Positions 34,553 through 48,662 of a stretch of DNA of 64,000 nucleotides are shown in pieces. Each line of letters opens with the position of its first letter. Within the stretch, counting starts at the first letter, position 1. The position numbers and the translations under genes were made by a program. The notes beneath the pieces were generated by a model that was not told the origin of the DNA, did no database searches, and was given only the letters and a program-made list of their open reading frames with translations. Source of the DNA: Ophiodon elongatus (lineage: Eukaryota; Chordata; Actinopteri; Perciformes; Hexagrammidae); the NCBI GenBank assembly GCA_016806645.1, contig JACSYO010001808.1:558001-622000 (forward strand). Direction: 5' to 3'.

Positions 34553-35827
34553 TTTAGGAGGAGACGGGGGGACCAACAGAATATACCACAAAGAAGTGGA
34601 AACATCTTCCTGAAGTTTCATGTGAGCTCATTCGAACAGCTTGGTGCATTGTGATAGAAGTACACGTGCTTATGTCTCATAAGTTGTTGCGGCAATTTTT
34701 TTGTTGATTTAAATTTAACCGTTTTATGCCACTCGAGAATTGATGAAACTATATATTTTTAAATCCATCCAAAATACCACTTTTTGAGAAACACCATCAA
34801 AAAAAGTCATGCTGTGATTTCTGCAAGAATTGCATTTTTCGGCAAGTGGATGGTGAGCACTTCTGTTCTGGAAACTGCTCAGAGACCCCCTCACTGTCCA
34901 TTTACCCAGCAAGGCCTCCGTCCTCTGAATCCCCTCGGTCTCTAGTTTGTGGTTGATAAGTTTCACGAGGCTGTGATGATCCTACAGGTCACAACAGGTC
35001 CTTTTGCACAGGGACATGAGCTCACTATTCTAAATGGCTCTAGGGACCAACATCATCACACATGAATACAAGTGGGCTCGTTGGATCCACCAGAGTCTCT
35101 GCTTCCAACTCATATTAAAGCAATGCCAAGACTGTTTATGGGCCCCAGTCTGCAGCAGTATTCAAATACACCTTTCAGTTTGAAGCACCTGATCCATTTA
35201 AGGGAGACACGTTCTGCTTAATTGCATCAGGTGTGTGAGAGCAGAGCATCAGGCTCCAAGGAAGTCACCAGGAAGTGATTGACACTAAGCATCTGTGAGC
35301 CTGTTGGCTTTGACTCCTAAATGTATGTTGGTGAAGACTGGTGAAAGCTGTTGATGGTGAGTTTGTTTTCCTTTTTTCTCTCATCGTGGTATTTGGGAAA
35401 TTAACATTTAAAGTGTACTCTTTATAGCTGATTTAACAAGTAGCTGACATTCTTTGGTTTAGTTTAAGGGGCTAAGTTTCCCCCACAAAATAAAAAACAA
35501 TGCAAATTTTTGTGCTACTTACCAATCTAGACTAATAGATTCATGCCTTTTCTCCAATATAATGGGACTAATACATTTCAAAATAAAAACTCAACAGCGA
35601 TGTCTCTTTCCAGAAATCCTTCCATGTAGGAACTACTTTCTATCTTTGGATATTCTCCGCTTAGAAAACTTTACAAGTTCTCCCTAAATGAAACCGTGTG
35701 AGAAGGAGACAGGCGGGTCAGGACGTAAGGTCACCTCGGTATAATACGCTCCTCATTCTCTGTCTCTCTGCAGACATTTGAACCTTGAACAGTGATCCGT
35801 GAAGGTGCTGCGTCACGCATCAGCTCA

Positions 35828-35975
<148 letters not shown>

Positions 35976-38033
35976 AGAGAACCTTGTAAGAAGTCAACGT
36001 GACGGAGACACATTTGTGTTTTCTACGAACTGGAAGCCGGGAGAAGATTTTCAAACGAATAGAAATATATAAAACCACTTTTTTAGTTTGAAGGTGGCGT
36101 GTGTTCATTCGTTAAAGTAAACTTGATGTTTATTGTCCCGCATAAGAAATAATGTTTCAGACTTCTCCACAGTGACATCTGTGCACTGCGAGCTCCTGAA
36201 AATGAATTTTGGATGATGTGACAGAGGATCAGATGGCCCTGATGTGTGAGAGGCATCCGTTCGGCCTCTTCGTCTCACGAAACTTGATTTTTTTACAATT
36301 CCGAAGTGTCGCGGCTGAGAGAGAGCTACATGAGCCACTGAATAATGACTGAACCTTGAAAAGAGCCCTGATCCTGCCTGGCAGTGAAACCTAAACCACT
36401 CCACTCCTTTGCCTCTTGGTGTTTTCCGTTGTACTGAAGGTCCTTGTTTAATGTGTGGAGACACAGGATGGTCTCCAGGTAATCTGCAAACATTGTGCTA
36501 AATCTCCATAAAGGTCTCCGACCATAAATCAATGACACTGCATAGATTTGAATTAATACACTGAATAATCCGACATTAATAAAACACTCGGCTGACTCAG
36601 AGGGACATTACAGCAGAAGGGAGGCTTCTTGTTATTGTGGCTTCACAACGAACCATCATTAGTGCACTTTTTGTTCATATTCTGGGTGGAATATAATCTG
36701 TGGACAGCCTTTTACTCCGTACGTGATCCACGACCAAGTGTTGTTTGTGTGCCGAGCATGTGAGAGTCCCCTGTGTGATAATTCACGAGTGCTGGTAAAC
36801 AACTGGGAGCGCAGAGAAAACATGGAGAGGGTTTTTTCTTCGCCTTTTAAAGCAAGCGGAGAATAGAGACGTATTATCGGGGAGCTGGGACTTAAACAAA
36901 CAATGTTTCAGTGCAGTGTTTTCCCACCGGGAGCTGGTGCTGGATGCCGCTATCTGTATGCTAACGTTAGGGGCTCTGGTGGAATGGAATAACAGCCGGA
37001 TCTCTACATTCTACCTTTCCAATCTTAAAAGAATGGAGACGCCAGCCATTTCTCCTGCTGCTCATGTAGCGCTAATGAAGTGCCACTCGTTTCTCTGAGC
37101 TTAAACGCAGAGAGACACCCTGACCTCAACTATACGCGGCTAATTAATATCATCCGGTTGATTGGGATGTGCGCCGCGGCCCTCGGGACTCGTAACACAA
37201 AGTGATCTGGACTGTAATTAAAAATGTGACTGTTTGACAGGAGAGGTCAAAGCTTCAAGGTCAGCATTAGATATTGAATAAAATATATTAAGTTAAAGAT
37301 GGAAGAAACCAGAAGACAGGCCTCACATTTATGCCCGTAAAATATAATAAATCAACCATCATTTATGGCCCACCAGCGCTGTTAAACTGAATTAAAGTTG
37401 CTGTTTCCACGTTAATGTGGAGACATGGATGTGTAATAGAAACTGGACACCAGAGCGGAGCCTGTTTGGTCTCATAACGCTGGCTCACCTGGATCAAACG
37501 CCAACAAGGTGTTCTAGCTTACTTTTAGCGCACTAAATTAGCTCTGTTTCCCCCTCAGGTTCCGGTCATGAGCAGTATTCACTTTGTAGAAGAACAGGAT
37601 GTGCTCTCATCCTCTCCCTGACCCCGATGGTGTCCAGCCTCATTGAGCTGCAGTGCGAGTCGTGCAGCCGACATCAGCGGCTCTCTTGTGAACTTTTACC
37701 AGCGGGAGAAAGGCGGTTTCCCAGAAATGCTAAAGTTTGCAAAGAAAATGCTGAGCTTGTTTGACTCCACATATCGAGCAGATGTTCTCTGTTATGAATT
37801 CAGACGAAGTGATCCTGCACCTACGTGACATTTTATGCATCTGATGACCTCAATAGGTTTAAAATGTAACCGACCCCATTTCAAGACATGGATACTGCCT
37901 GTATTTTTTATTATATTTGCAAAGATAACAACTGTTATTGATAATACTTCAAAGTCTAATGGCAAATGTTGATTAACCTATAACTGTTTGTAAAATAATC
38001 TGTGAGATTTTGGAGTTGTTTAGCGTCTCTTTG

Positions 38034-38275
38034 CACTAAACTTGTGTCTCATTGTGGTTATTTGGTGTCTCTTTGTAGTAAACTTGTCTCATTGTGGTTG
38101 TTTGGTGTCTCTTTGTAGTAAACTTATGTCTCATTGTGGTTGTTTGGTGTCTATTTGTAGTAAACTTGAGTCTCATTGTGGTTGTTTGGTGTCTCTTTGT
38201 AGTAAACTTGAGTCTCTTGTGGTTGTTTGGTGTCTCTTTGTAGTAAACTTGAGTCTCATTGTGGTTGTTTTGCCT
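38034..38275. repeat. Minisatellite, about 6 copies of a 41-42 bp unit
   Basis: The unit contains GTCTCATTGTGGTTGTTTGG followed by TGTCTCTTTGTAGTAAACTT. Copies are nearly identical at the start and decay downstream into GTCTCTTTG-like fragments up to about 38400. Confidence 0.9.
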
Positions 38276-40700
38276 CTTTTCATATCGTTGCAGGTCTCTG
38301 AGTCTCTTTGCAGCTGTTTTGCATCTCTTTGTAGTCTTTTTGTCGCTCTTTCTGGTCGTTTTTGTGTTTCTTTGTGGTCCTTTTGAGTCCCCTGGTTGGT
38401 ACGTATCCCTTTTGAGTTGACATTTTGACACTACTCCATGCACATCCATTTTAAAATGATATGTTTTGAACTTTAATTGTCGAGCTGTTTTGCAGAGACC
38501 TGTTCACACCAAAAGACTTTTGTTATCTCACAAGTATTGGAATGCATTTGTGTGTAACTCTCTCATGCTTTCAGGTCACATTATTGAACTTCCCCCTCTT
38601 TAAAAAAAGGTTGGACATCCCTAATATAAATGATGACATCCTGAGTGAGCAGCCCCCAGAAATGCTTCCACAAGGACTCATTAGATTTATGGATTTGAAC
38701 TGTTAGTGGAATAAAACTATTTTTGGGATGCGATATTAATATTCTGCCTCGTCCAGATCTATGCAGATGAAGATATACGGCTTCCATATTTGGAGCTGTG
38801 GCTATTTTTCATAGTGAGGGATAAATAACAGGATCTCATTGTGCTGCGGACGAGTTGATGAAGGATTGTGAGAGAGGTTTAACAGTTGTGAGGATTTTTT
38901 GTTGGCTAGACGCCGTGAAAAAGAATACAGAATACAATGCAGGAAATCTATTTCTCCATCATACAAACAGATGCATCATTACACCATTTCTATTCTCCCG
39001 TCTTCTTTCTTTTCAGCTGATGGGGTGTTTGCATGTGTACTTATTCAGCCGTCTTTAATCTGGTGGCCCAACGTTATTATTACGTCTCCCTTCTATTAAA
39101 AAAAGTACACGAGACACGTGTGCATCTAGATACACATCAGTGGGGAGAATAAACATGAACAAACAACAATGAACTAACTGGATTTCTTTTTCTGTCCCTG
39201 TATTTTCTTTTCAGAAAGTCTCAGTAAAACCTGAGAACCAGGTGGACTAGTTGGTATACATCTTGAACAAAGCTGCATACAGCGTCTTTTTTTTTTATTT
39301 ATAAAAAAAGAAATGTCTCCAAGCTTTTCAGTTAATCCTCATATCTGGCTGGGCGTTTTATTGTCCTTCCACCACACTGCTGCTTCGTGCTGTTGCATGC
39401 TCTTCACTTGTTGCTGCCTGATCCTCAGTTGGTCTCTAAGTGACGGATGTGAATGCACGTCGTGTCTCTTCCACGTCACTCTCTTTGTGCCCCTTCACTG
39501 CGTTTGTATACATGTGAGTCTCTGTCCACTCTCTCACAGTCTCCTTACCAGTGCTCCCTGCATCCTTTCCTCCTGCATCCTTTCCCCCTGCATCCCCTCT
39601 GTGGTTCTTCGCATATTGTCTCCATTTATTTTCCACTCACGGGTAGTCGGCTCATGATGAGATGTACTGGAGCCTCAGCAGTTTGTCATCTGTTTCTGAG
39701 ACCTCATCTGTGACTTTAAGTGCCCTGGAAATTACTTTTCCTGGCTTGAGTTTTACATTCTGCTTGTGGGGTTGCATTTCAGAAGGACTCTGTGTATCCT
39801 CGGTGACGCACTTTCAGTCGTTTTTTTTTAATATGGACACCAGCGGCTTGTGATTTGTTCGACCTCTGCTTGGACCGATTAGATTAGCTGGAAAGAGGTC
39901 AGAAGTTTGTTAACTGCTTTCTGTGCACTGAACGAACGCGTTTCATGTGAATTCAAACGCGATCCGATATGAGAACCAACGCTCTGGTACACGTATGGAC
40001 ATTTCAGACCGTTAATTTACACCTTATTGTTTGCATTTCCTCATGTTCCTGGGATTGTGATAAGTAATGTAACGAGCTGATGTTATGGAAAAGAGAATTT
40101 AGTGAGTGGGCTACGCCAGAAACCCAATGTGAGAAAGACATTTTAATTTATGGGTACCCTTTCTTTCCAAGAAACCAATTAATTTTCTCTTTCAAACCTA
40201 ACTGGCTGATTTATTTCGTCCACCTGCACAGATCTTTCCTATTTTATGGCTGCATGACACTTAAATGCTGCCACATGCTCATTTTGGCACACGTGTTTGT
40301 TCTAAAAATGAGTTTTGTGTCAAATGTGTTGACAAGAACCGTTTTAATTACTGTATTTAATTGTTTAGAGTAATAATAAATATGGTAAACCAGTGTTTAA
40401 ATTTGCAGAATTAATTCAGTGAATAGTTTACAGTAGTATGTGATGTTTAATATATTGTAGTTTACAGTATTTTACTATAAAACACAATTAGTATCTTACT
40501 CCAAAAACTTCTAACTAACAGTATCATACAGTAAACCACCAACAGCAGTTATACTGTAGATCATCGTCAGGGTAACACAGTTTTACAGTAACGGTAGTGT
40601 AAATTGATAATTTTGGTAACTTGATGGTTTTGCCTTTTTAAGTTACCGCTAAAGTACATAAATAAATAAAATATCTACAGTACACCTTTACTCGGACTCA

Positions 40701-41495
40701 CTAAAACACGCTGCTGGCTGTGTCGTAGTCCTTGCTAATGTGGGAGGTGCTGGGCAGGGACTTGAGGTACTCCATGTGCCTCCTGGCGTCCTCCTGGTTG
40801 TGTTTGATGTAGTAGATGATGTAAGCCGTCACCATGGAGAACCAGCAGAACATGGCCACAAACATGGCCACGTCCGTCGTCTTGTGGTGGAAATTGCAGA
40901 AGTTGATCCCCGAGTCCAGGACTTGGATCACCGCTTGCCCCACGTACTCCTCCTGCACCGACGTGTGGCAGCTGACGTCGTTCACCGTCTCGGGGTCGAG
41001 CCTCAGCTCCCTCAGCACCTCCTGCAGAGAGCACTCGCAGTGCCAGGGGTTGTGGGATAATCGGACGCGGGCGTGGAGCTTGGCGAAGGTGTCCTTGGGG
41101 AGGCTGCTGAGGTGGTTGTTTGAAAGATCCAAAGTCCGCAGGCTCTCGGAAATTCCTTGAAAGGCGCCGACCTCCACGCTCTCAATGGCGTTGTGAGATA
41201 AGTCCAGTTCCCTGAGGCGGTGGAGGTCCGCGAAGGTCTCCTTTGGGATGTTTCTGATCCGGTTAGATGAAAGCAGGAGAACGACGGTGTCCTTGGGCAA
41301 GTTGGGAGGAATGCTCTCCAGGTTGCGTGAGGTGCACTGCACCACCACGCCGTTCCTGTCCGTGCAGTGACAGTTGTTAGGGCACGCGTACGCAGTCACC
41401 ATCGCAGACAGAAGCCACAATGTCCCCACAAACGAAGGAGAAGCACAGCAGGAGGGAGGTTTTATAGATGACCTGCGCCTGTGAGAGGCCCCCAT
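40701..41495 (-). CDS. lrrc3: Leucine-rich repeat-containing protein 3
   Basis: Single uninterrupted frame of 264 aa. A hydrophobic segment (22-37, LWLLSAMVTAYA) serves as signal peptide. It is followed by an LRRNT cap with Cys38, 42, 44 and 54, three LRRs (about 68-140; LHRLRELDLSHNAIESV is typical) and an LRRCT cap with Cys153, 155, 176 and 200. A transmembrane helix (209-230) and a short cytoplasmic tail with NQEDARRHMEYLKSLPS complete it. The CHTSVQEE and TTDVAM stretches match LRRC3 better than LRRC3B. The function is not well known; the family is described as small type I membrane LRR proteins. An acceptor-like TTTCAG lies just upstream of the ATG on the minus strand (41503-41504), so a noncoding 5' exon is likely. 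A downstream AATAAA on the minus strand at 40210-40215 could end the transcript. The nearby pcbp3 fits the human 21q22.3 gene set. Confidence 0.9.
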   Translation of the reverse strand: MGASHRRRSSIKPPSCCASPSFVGTLWLLSAMVTAYACPNNCHCTDRNGVVVQCTSRNLESIPPNLPKDTVVLLLSSNRIRNIPKETFADLHRLRELDLSHNAIESVEVGAFQGISESLRTLDLSNNHLSSLPKDTFAKLHARVRLSHNPWHCECSLQEVLRELRLDPETVNDVSCHTSVQEEYVGQAVIQVLDSGINFCNFHHKTTDVAMFVAMFCWFSMVTAYIIYYIKHNQEDARRHMEYLKSLPSTSHISKDYDTASSVF

Positions 41496-43403
41496 TGGCG
41501 GACTGAAATCAGCCCTGCGCTAAAACAACACAAGAGGTTTGCGTTACCCGGGGTGTGTTGCTTTCGGTACCAGTGAGACATGAAATACTATCCGGGAAGT
41601 CCAGTTGACTTTAAAGTGGTCTGTGACCGTTTTACCAGCAGAAGGAACCGTTGCGTCTCAGCAGAAGTTGAGCCGGGTTCAACTTTCTTGCCAGACGACC
41701 CTGCAGCTTTTTGCTGGAGCCCTCTGCGTCGGCATCGCGGCTCAACGTTTTCTTCATGCAGAGGTAAAGTCAGTCCAAACACGGCCTTCGTCTCGGCATT
41801 AATGTCTAAAGCTGCATCCTTATTGCTCATCATTTATCCCGACAGTTATGGAAAACCAACCCTGACGCAACTCAACAAGCAGCAAATGTCCAAAGGTTTG
41901 CATCGTAGCTACATGAGATGTCAGAGTGCAACGCGGGGGAAGGGGAAGTCACGTCTGGGTATCCAGGGTGGGAGGGGCTTGTGTTCCTGGCTGATTGGAA
42001 GAAACCTGTGATGGAAAGGGAGGGAGATAAAAAGATGGGGAGACAAAAGGTGAGATACAGAAAATGTCAACGCTTGTCAGGAATCAATTTGTTTTGTATT
42101 TTTTGCTGCCAATCAAGTCTAAAAAGGTCAAAATGTATGCAGACAACTCTTATCTTTAAATATGCTTTTGATAGTTTTTATGTTAATTTTCTGGCCGTAT
42201 CATCTTACAGCATATATTCAATGAACTTTCTACACCATCTCCCCCTTTCAGACGCCTTCCTCCTCTGAGGAAAAGCTAGCAAAGTTCAACATTATCATAA
42301 TAATAGCATGTTTCTATAGAAGGAGTCCCTTCGCTCGGCATATGTCCCTTTTTGAGAAAGTGCCATTAAACTAGATGTGGGTTTATCAATATGCAGCAGA
42401 TGAACTTTCAAACAGTGATTTGTGATTAAATACAAACTGTCTGCACTCTTTAAGATAAACAGAGAAGCATGTAGGACTAAAGTTCAGAACCCAAATTACT
42501 ACGGACAATGGAAGATAACGGCACAAAGCGCTTCTGATAAGGAGCTGTTTGATCAAGATGATGAACGTCATAATAATAATAATAATAATAATATAATTAT
42601 GATAAACTAAATGTTGCTGGAAAAGACGTCAAAGAAATGTTATAGAAATATATTTGGAGGTGCAAAATACAGATAATCAAGATCCAGGCAGCAAGAAACA
42701 CAAAGAATATTAAAGGATTTTAAATATAATACGATTTTATCATCTATGTTAATTATATTAATATTTTTGTTGGTGTTTTGGACATTTGAGGATGTCTTTC
42801 TGTGCTCCGATGAACCCAAAACGTAATGGACTGGACTAATTAATCAATCTAGAAACTAATTAGATGAAAAGGAAATTAAACAGTAGCAGCCAATTTCTTG
42901 AAGTTCACTTAAGAATATTAAAAGATATATCTCAGACAGCATTTTTTTTTTCGAATCAATAACTGTATAAATGATGATGTCCAGTTGGTGACGAACTATA
43001 ATCTTAAAATGAACAACCAGCGCTACAGAAAGAAAAACCCATTTGCTAATTTGGGCTGTTTCCTATGTAACATTACTTGCATAATAATTCAGCCCCTGAT
43101 GAAGGCCATTAACTTGATAGATTAAACTCCACCGCAGCAATAAAAAGTGAGTTTATATTGTTATTTGAATCGACACCTACCTGATGGCTCCACTCTGTCC
43201 GGTTCACGTCACCGTGCATGCACGGGGACTTCTTATCTTTGATTCAATATCCAGGAATAAATAAATAAAACCGCAAATAAACGCAAATCTGCGGCGCTAA
43301 TCCCGCAGATTACAGCCGGTTCAGGAGTCCGGGTCCAACTGTTTGATGGCAGTTTGCAACCTCGTGTCAGTGCAGGTTTGCAGCAGCAGCTGTGTGTCCT
43401 TCG

Positions 43404-43409
43404 GTGCGT

Positions 43410-43446
<37 letters not shown>
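43404..43446. repeat. (TG)n microsatellite with G run
   Basis: TG/CG alternating run ending in a G7 stretch. Confidence 0.92.
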
Positions 43447-43556
43447 GGGGGGTGTATGCGTAGCGGCTGCACCTCTGTGGTCCCGTTGCATCCTCTCACT
43501 CTTCCTCAGATTTTCATCCAGTCTGTTAATCACAATGTAATAGAAAAGAAGTGCTG

Positions 43557-44150
43557 CAGTGGAAAAAGTACTCGCAAAATAAAAGTCGTGCATTCAGAAA
43601 TGTTACTTAAATATAAAAAGTATGTGAATCAAAATATACTTTTAAGTACCAAAAGTAAAAAAATGCATCATACAGAATCAGTATCATATTATTAGCATTC
43701 ATGTATTCAGCACTTTAAAGTTGCAGCTGGTAACGTGGACTAATTACTTTATATGCTGCTGGACAGTTGGACCTGTAATACTTCATCATTTATTGATTAG
43801 TAAATAAACTAATGATCTGATTCTGCAGAGTAACTTATCAAAGAAATGTAGTTGAGAAAAAGGGACACTATTTGCCTCAAGTATAATGCAGACGATGTAA
43901 ATACTCAAGTGAAGTACGAGTACTCAAAATGATGGTGAAGTACATCACTTGAGTATTTTCCACCACTGTTTTTCCTCATTGTATACAGAAATCCAGCTGA
44001 AGCAATAAACGGTCGAATTAAAACTTTGCCATTTTGATAATCAGTCAATGGATTAATGTAAACGTACTGTACTTACTGGAGTTACTTTATACTTCTACTC
44101 CACTACATTTCAGAGGACAAGATTGTTTTTAGTCTCCAGAGTTTGTGCGT
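43557..44150. mobile_element. Dispersed fish DNA-element copies (CAGTGG...CCACTG ends)
   Basis: A unit from CAGTGGAAAAAGTACTC (43557) to GAGTATTTTCCACCACTG (ending about 43968) has inverted-repeat ends. A second fragment (44060-44120) carries TACTTCTACTCCACTACATT and TTCAGAGG. The motifs recur at about 18.2, 22.9 and 58.8 kb. I found no clear target duplication. Confidence 0.55.
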
Positions 44151-44160
44151 GTTAAAGAAA

Positions 44161-44290
44161 CGAGGTATCGCGTGTTAATCAGTGAGCTTTAGAGGTGGCA
44201 GTGTTTGTTTCTGTTGGACAGAGCTAGGCTAGCAGTTCCCCCCTGTTTCAGGTCTTTATGCTAAGCTAACTAATCTAATTCTACATCAGA
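44161..44290 (-). repeat. Copy of the GCTTAGCATAAAGACTGG repeat family
   Basis: On the minus strand it reads TTAGCTTAGCATAAAGACCTG, GGGGGGAACTGCTAGCCTAG and CTCTGTCCAACAG, paralleling copies at about 48663-48990 and 49012-49130. Confidence 0.6.
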
Positions 44291-44343
44291 ATGTAAATAA
44301 GCATCAGTAAAATATTTAAAAACGTTGTCCACAACAGTAATCA

Positions 44344-44344
<1 letters not shown>

Positions 44345-44387
<43 letters not shown>
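44345..44387. repeat. (TA)n microsatellite
   Basis: About 21 TA dinucleotides. Confidence 0.95.
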
Positions 44388-44389
<2 letters not shown>

Positions 44390-47300
44390 TGAACAGGATA
44401 AAGTGAGACAACTTGTGAGAAAACTTTAGTAACTTCTGATGAACACTGGGCATCATTTCTGGAGTTCACTGGACTAAATGAAAAATGTATTGGATTGAAA
44501 ATGAATATTTGTTGCCGCGCTATTGTACAGTGTTCTCCATCACCTATTGGCTCCTTCCACTGATGTAGCAAACCCACATTTCACGCTCACTTGCACCTTT
44601 TGAATGACATCTAAACCTCTTCTTTGTGTTTCGAGGTCTCCTCTGCTTGCTTTGCACATTTCATTTATACGTGTATCCCTGTCTGGTAACCATAATGTGG
44701 AATCTAAAATCAGCACACAAATGAGCACTTAGACATTAAAAGGGCGTAATGTCGCAAATAACCTCTTTGTGCATGCATGTGGTTCATGCAGGGAGATATA
44801 TAAATATCCGAATAGATACTGCACAGTCACTAATGTGATATAATTGAGGTACAAAACGGAAGTTTAGAGTGAAGCCTGTTATCAGTGACCAGTAATTTAA
44901 ATAAAATAAAAGCGGCATTACCCTCGACGTCCCTGAACCCTATTTTGGTGCCTCCTCCTCCTGCGCCGCCCCTCCTGTCCCACTGTCATTCTTCATAAAC
45001 ACTGATTACGATTGTCCTGCCCTGATAGAGGACTTCGATACGGAGCCCTTCACAGCCGCGGGGACAACAGACGGTTTTGAAGGCACTCCCAGCTGACACA
45101 AAGGTCACCTGAATGCAGCCGGCGCTTTGCAAAGCACCTGCATGATTAAATGTGCAGAGTTCAGCCCTGTCAATTTTGCTGAAAGGCAGAATCATTGATT
45201 GTGTTGACTACTGAAGCATTTCAGCTGCATGCTTTATTGTGACGGCGTCCAGAATCACAAAGCACGCTCGTAAATGTGTCCCTGTTCCCGAGTTGCTTCA
45301 TATTATCCGATGTTTAACATACTTCAGACTTGCCAACACATTTGTTTAACACCCTTACTAATCTTTCCTCCTGGCAGACTTCCTGACCCATCTTAGATAA
45401 ATCCCTGCTCCTCCCCAGAATGATATGGAGCTGAGCCAATTTAGGGAACCTTTGTCGGGTTGGCATTATGGACTGTCATAATTCTTGAGACCTATTTAAA
45501 ACAACAGACTTCCTCTTTGCAGAGCCATTGCTTCAACATCATTCTGCTCCATTTGCACCTCCTGCCTGCTTTGTTTTGACATTGTGAAGAGACTGTGAAG
45601 GCAGCACTGCGCTGCCCTACAGTATATATTGACCTCTTCAAAGCCCCGCTCAGTACATTTGATAATTCTTCCCCGCTGCAGAGACTATCTGACATTGCAT
45701 TGCTCACTCTGCTTGGAATTGCTCTGCACTCGCAGGAAAAAGGCCGCGGATGTCATCACACTTTTTGACTTCCACGTCGTCTCCCTCATTGCTTTGACAT
45801 CAGTCTTTTGCATTATAGAGAAGGTTGTCTGTAAGTAGCTTACAGCATTGCTGAGTGATGGCATGGACCCACTCCAACGTTGATGCCCAGCCAACGCAGG
45901 GGCACAGGATGCCTTTACGTTCCTCCAATAACAGTTCAACCAAAACTTTATTGGAGGTAAATTGACTGAGCAGAGCTGATGCACAGTGTATTCGCCTCTT
46001 CTTTTGATGATTTACTTTTTTTGTTCTAACTTGTTCTTTGTTACTTTTTTTAGAATAGACAGAAACATATTTTAAGTTGAACTTTAATTTGCTTTGTGAG
46101 GGGATGTTTGCCTCCCTTGCCCCAGTGTCTATGGTTGAATAGGCAACAGCAAAGGGGGGATAAGTCTTTCTTAAATGCATCAGATTTCCTGATTATGCTG
46201 CAAGCCTCTCACGTCATTGGGAAGTTTGTATGTCACAGTCACATCATGCTATAATAAAATAATTTATTGTTGGGTATACTCAAATCAGTGGCACCTTGTT
46301 GCTGCTTCGAAAGAAACTTTACCTTTTTTTTTGTTGAATTCCAGTTTGTATTGCTGACATTTACATTTTGTTTTTGCTCTAAATTAATGCCCTTTTTTTG
46401 TGATATTCTATTATTCATGTGTCATGACTTTTCCTCAGTCAGGCTCTTGCAAAGCTCTGCGCTGGATCTCTGCCAGTGGTTATGGCCTGCCTATCAACTT
46501 CTCACACAGCTTCTTGGCTCTCACCAAAATGTCTTAATCTACCCTTGACACCCAGAAACCATTATCCAGCAAAGTGTGAGCATTCCCATCTCAGAAGCAC
46601 GAAACGTATTTTCCGTTGCGTTGTCTTAAGCCGTTCACTGCTCTGCCACAAACAATATGTAGATCAGCTTTCTCCTTGAGGATCTTCTCAGATTTAAAAC
46701 AAATCCAGAATTGGAACAACTTATCCTCCCAAATATCTCCTGAGGTCAAGAGGAGAACCTGTGTACGAACTCTTCATTTGTGAAATGCTCACAACCGCGA
46801 GGTTCACGGTCTTAATATGCTCCGGGAGAGCTTTCTGAGGGAGGTCTGGATGTCCAGCATCCACTCTGGCAAAGCAATCTGCAGGTTCAAAGGCGAGCCA
46901 TCTCATTATCAAGATGTTGAATCTTCCTCTCGTTGCTCTTACCTCGCATCTGTCCGTTGCAGTCTAATAATAGAGTGACGAAGTCCTTCATACATTTGTG
47001 TGTGTGTGGCTGGTTCATGGAGAAAAGAATAAAAGGAACAAGTTTGATAAATAGACCACAGAGAGAGATGATGGGAGAGGAATTCCATGATTGAAAAGTT
47101 TTGGGAGGGAGCTTAAAAAAAAGACAGGGAAATAGATGTATAGGCATTTAAGGGAAATAGGGGCAGAAAAAAGGGTGTTTCCCTTTTTAATAACTGTCTG
47201 TAGAGTAGCTAGCTTATGAAATACAAGTGGTAAGAAAGAAACCAACATTCTCTAATTGGTATAAATATAAATAAAAATAGTTAATGCTTTGTGATAGTTA

Positions 47301-48662
47301 TTCCTAATTTTGCTGCACACCTCCACAGAACTCCTATAAGACCTCACAAAGGTCCACGAACCCTTCTTTGACAACCAATGCTTAACCTTATCATCCTATT
47401 ACCATAATACTTTTGCCATCCAATAATTAATAGTATTCACTAACTATCAAATTCTCCCCGGGGGTATTTTTGCTTGACCTAACCCATGATAGCTCATGGT
47501 TCATCAGGCCTTGATGTGACATCGTGAAGAAATGATGTGAAGTCATTTATATTCTGTAAGAGGCAGCAAAGAGAAACCAGTGGAAAAACAAGTCACAGAA
47601 AGAAAAAAATGAAACTTTATTTGTTTTTATACTTACCAACACTTTGAAATTAAAACCTATGTAATTACTCACAACTAATATAGATCTGCACATAGCAAAT
47701 AAATCAATCGAAAATAGTTACGAAGTTCTATCACTTTTTTTCCCCAAACTGCAATACACACAAAACAAAAGCTGAAAAAAACATGTCTAGTCATTCTTTT
47801 TTTTCCTGCTGTTGCTGCCACATGGAAAGTGGATTTTAAAAAAAAGTTTTTAAATAAGCTACACAGCTCTCCTGTATCTATGCTAGTAATAACTGAATAA
47901 ATAATTGCACATTGCACCCTATTATTGCATTAGTTGCAGTTTGTTTCAAAGTTGTAGTATACTCAGGCATATACACAAATGTAAATACAGTTTTCAAACA
48001 CTGAGTAACACATGAATATCGATGTTATTGAAATCACACTGCCATAGCAACCAAATTCATATCACACAACAAGATCTTTGTCAAATGCACGCGCAAACTG
48101 TGCTAATTAGCATTAGCAATCCTTGTTTTTCTATGTTTTTAATGCTTATAAAATGTGTACCAATTTGAGTAAAACATTTCAGTGGTACACATGCACTGGT
48201 AACAGTTGTATAAAAGCCATTATACCCTTGAGGATGTTCTTTACTGTTACAGTACTGTTGGGAAAGAATGCCCTCTTAGGTATTAGCTAACTGTTCTAAA
48301 AAGCAAGTTTGCCCAAAAACATAATTTAATTTGATTCATTTGACAAACATTCCCATTGAAGTACAAGCTATGACAACTCAAAATAAAAAGAAACACAAAT
48401 TCATAATTTCAATGCTAGCACTACTACTTGAGTTCACATCAAAATGTAAGAATTATTGCAGAATAATCATTGACTATGCATGGTTCAGTATAGCAATACA
48501 GCATTTGTCAATTTACATAATCACATGTATGTCATCGAAGCGCTTAAGACCCAAAGTTACAGGAAAGATTGACCTATTGGAAAATATGTTGATCTAATTT
48601 CTTGCAGAGAGTTAGATGAGATGATTGAAACCATTCTCATCCCGGTACTCTTAATCTGAAGC

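Larger units (their letters stand above)
41496..47615. other. Interval between lrrc3 and the pcbp3 3' end
   Basis: AT-rich and without supported exons. It holds (TAA)n at 42570-42592, a TG tract at 43404-43446, dispersed-repeat copies at 43557-44150 and 44161-44290, and a TA tract at 44345-44387. From 44900 to 47300 the sequence is unique and moderately G/C-mixed, and could contain the lrrc3 promoter or conserved noncoding elements. I cannot tell without comparison. Confidence 0.6.
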
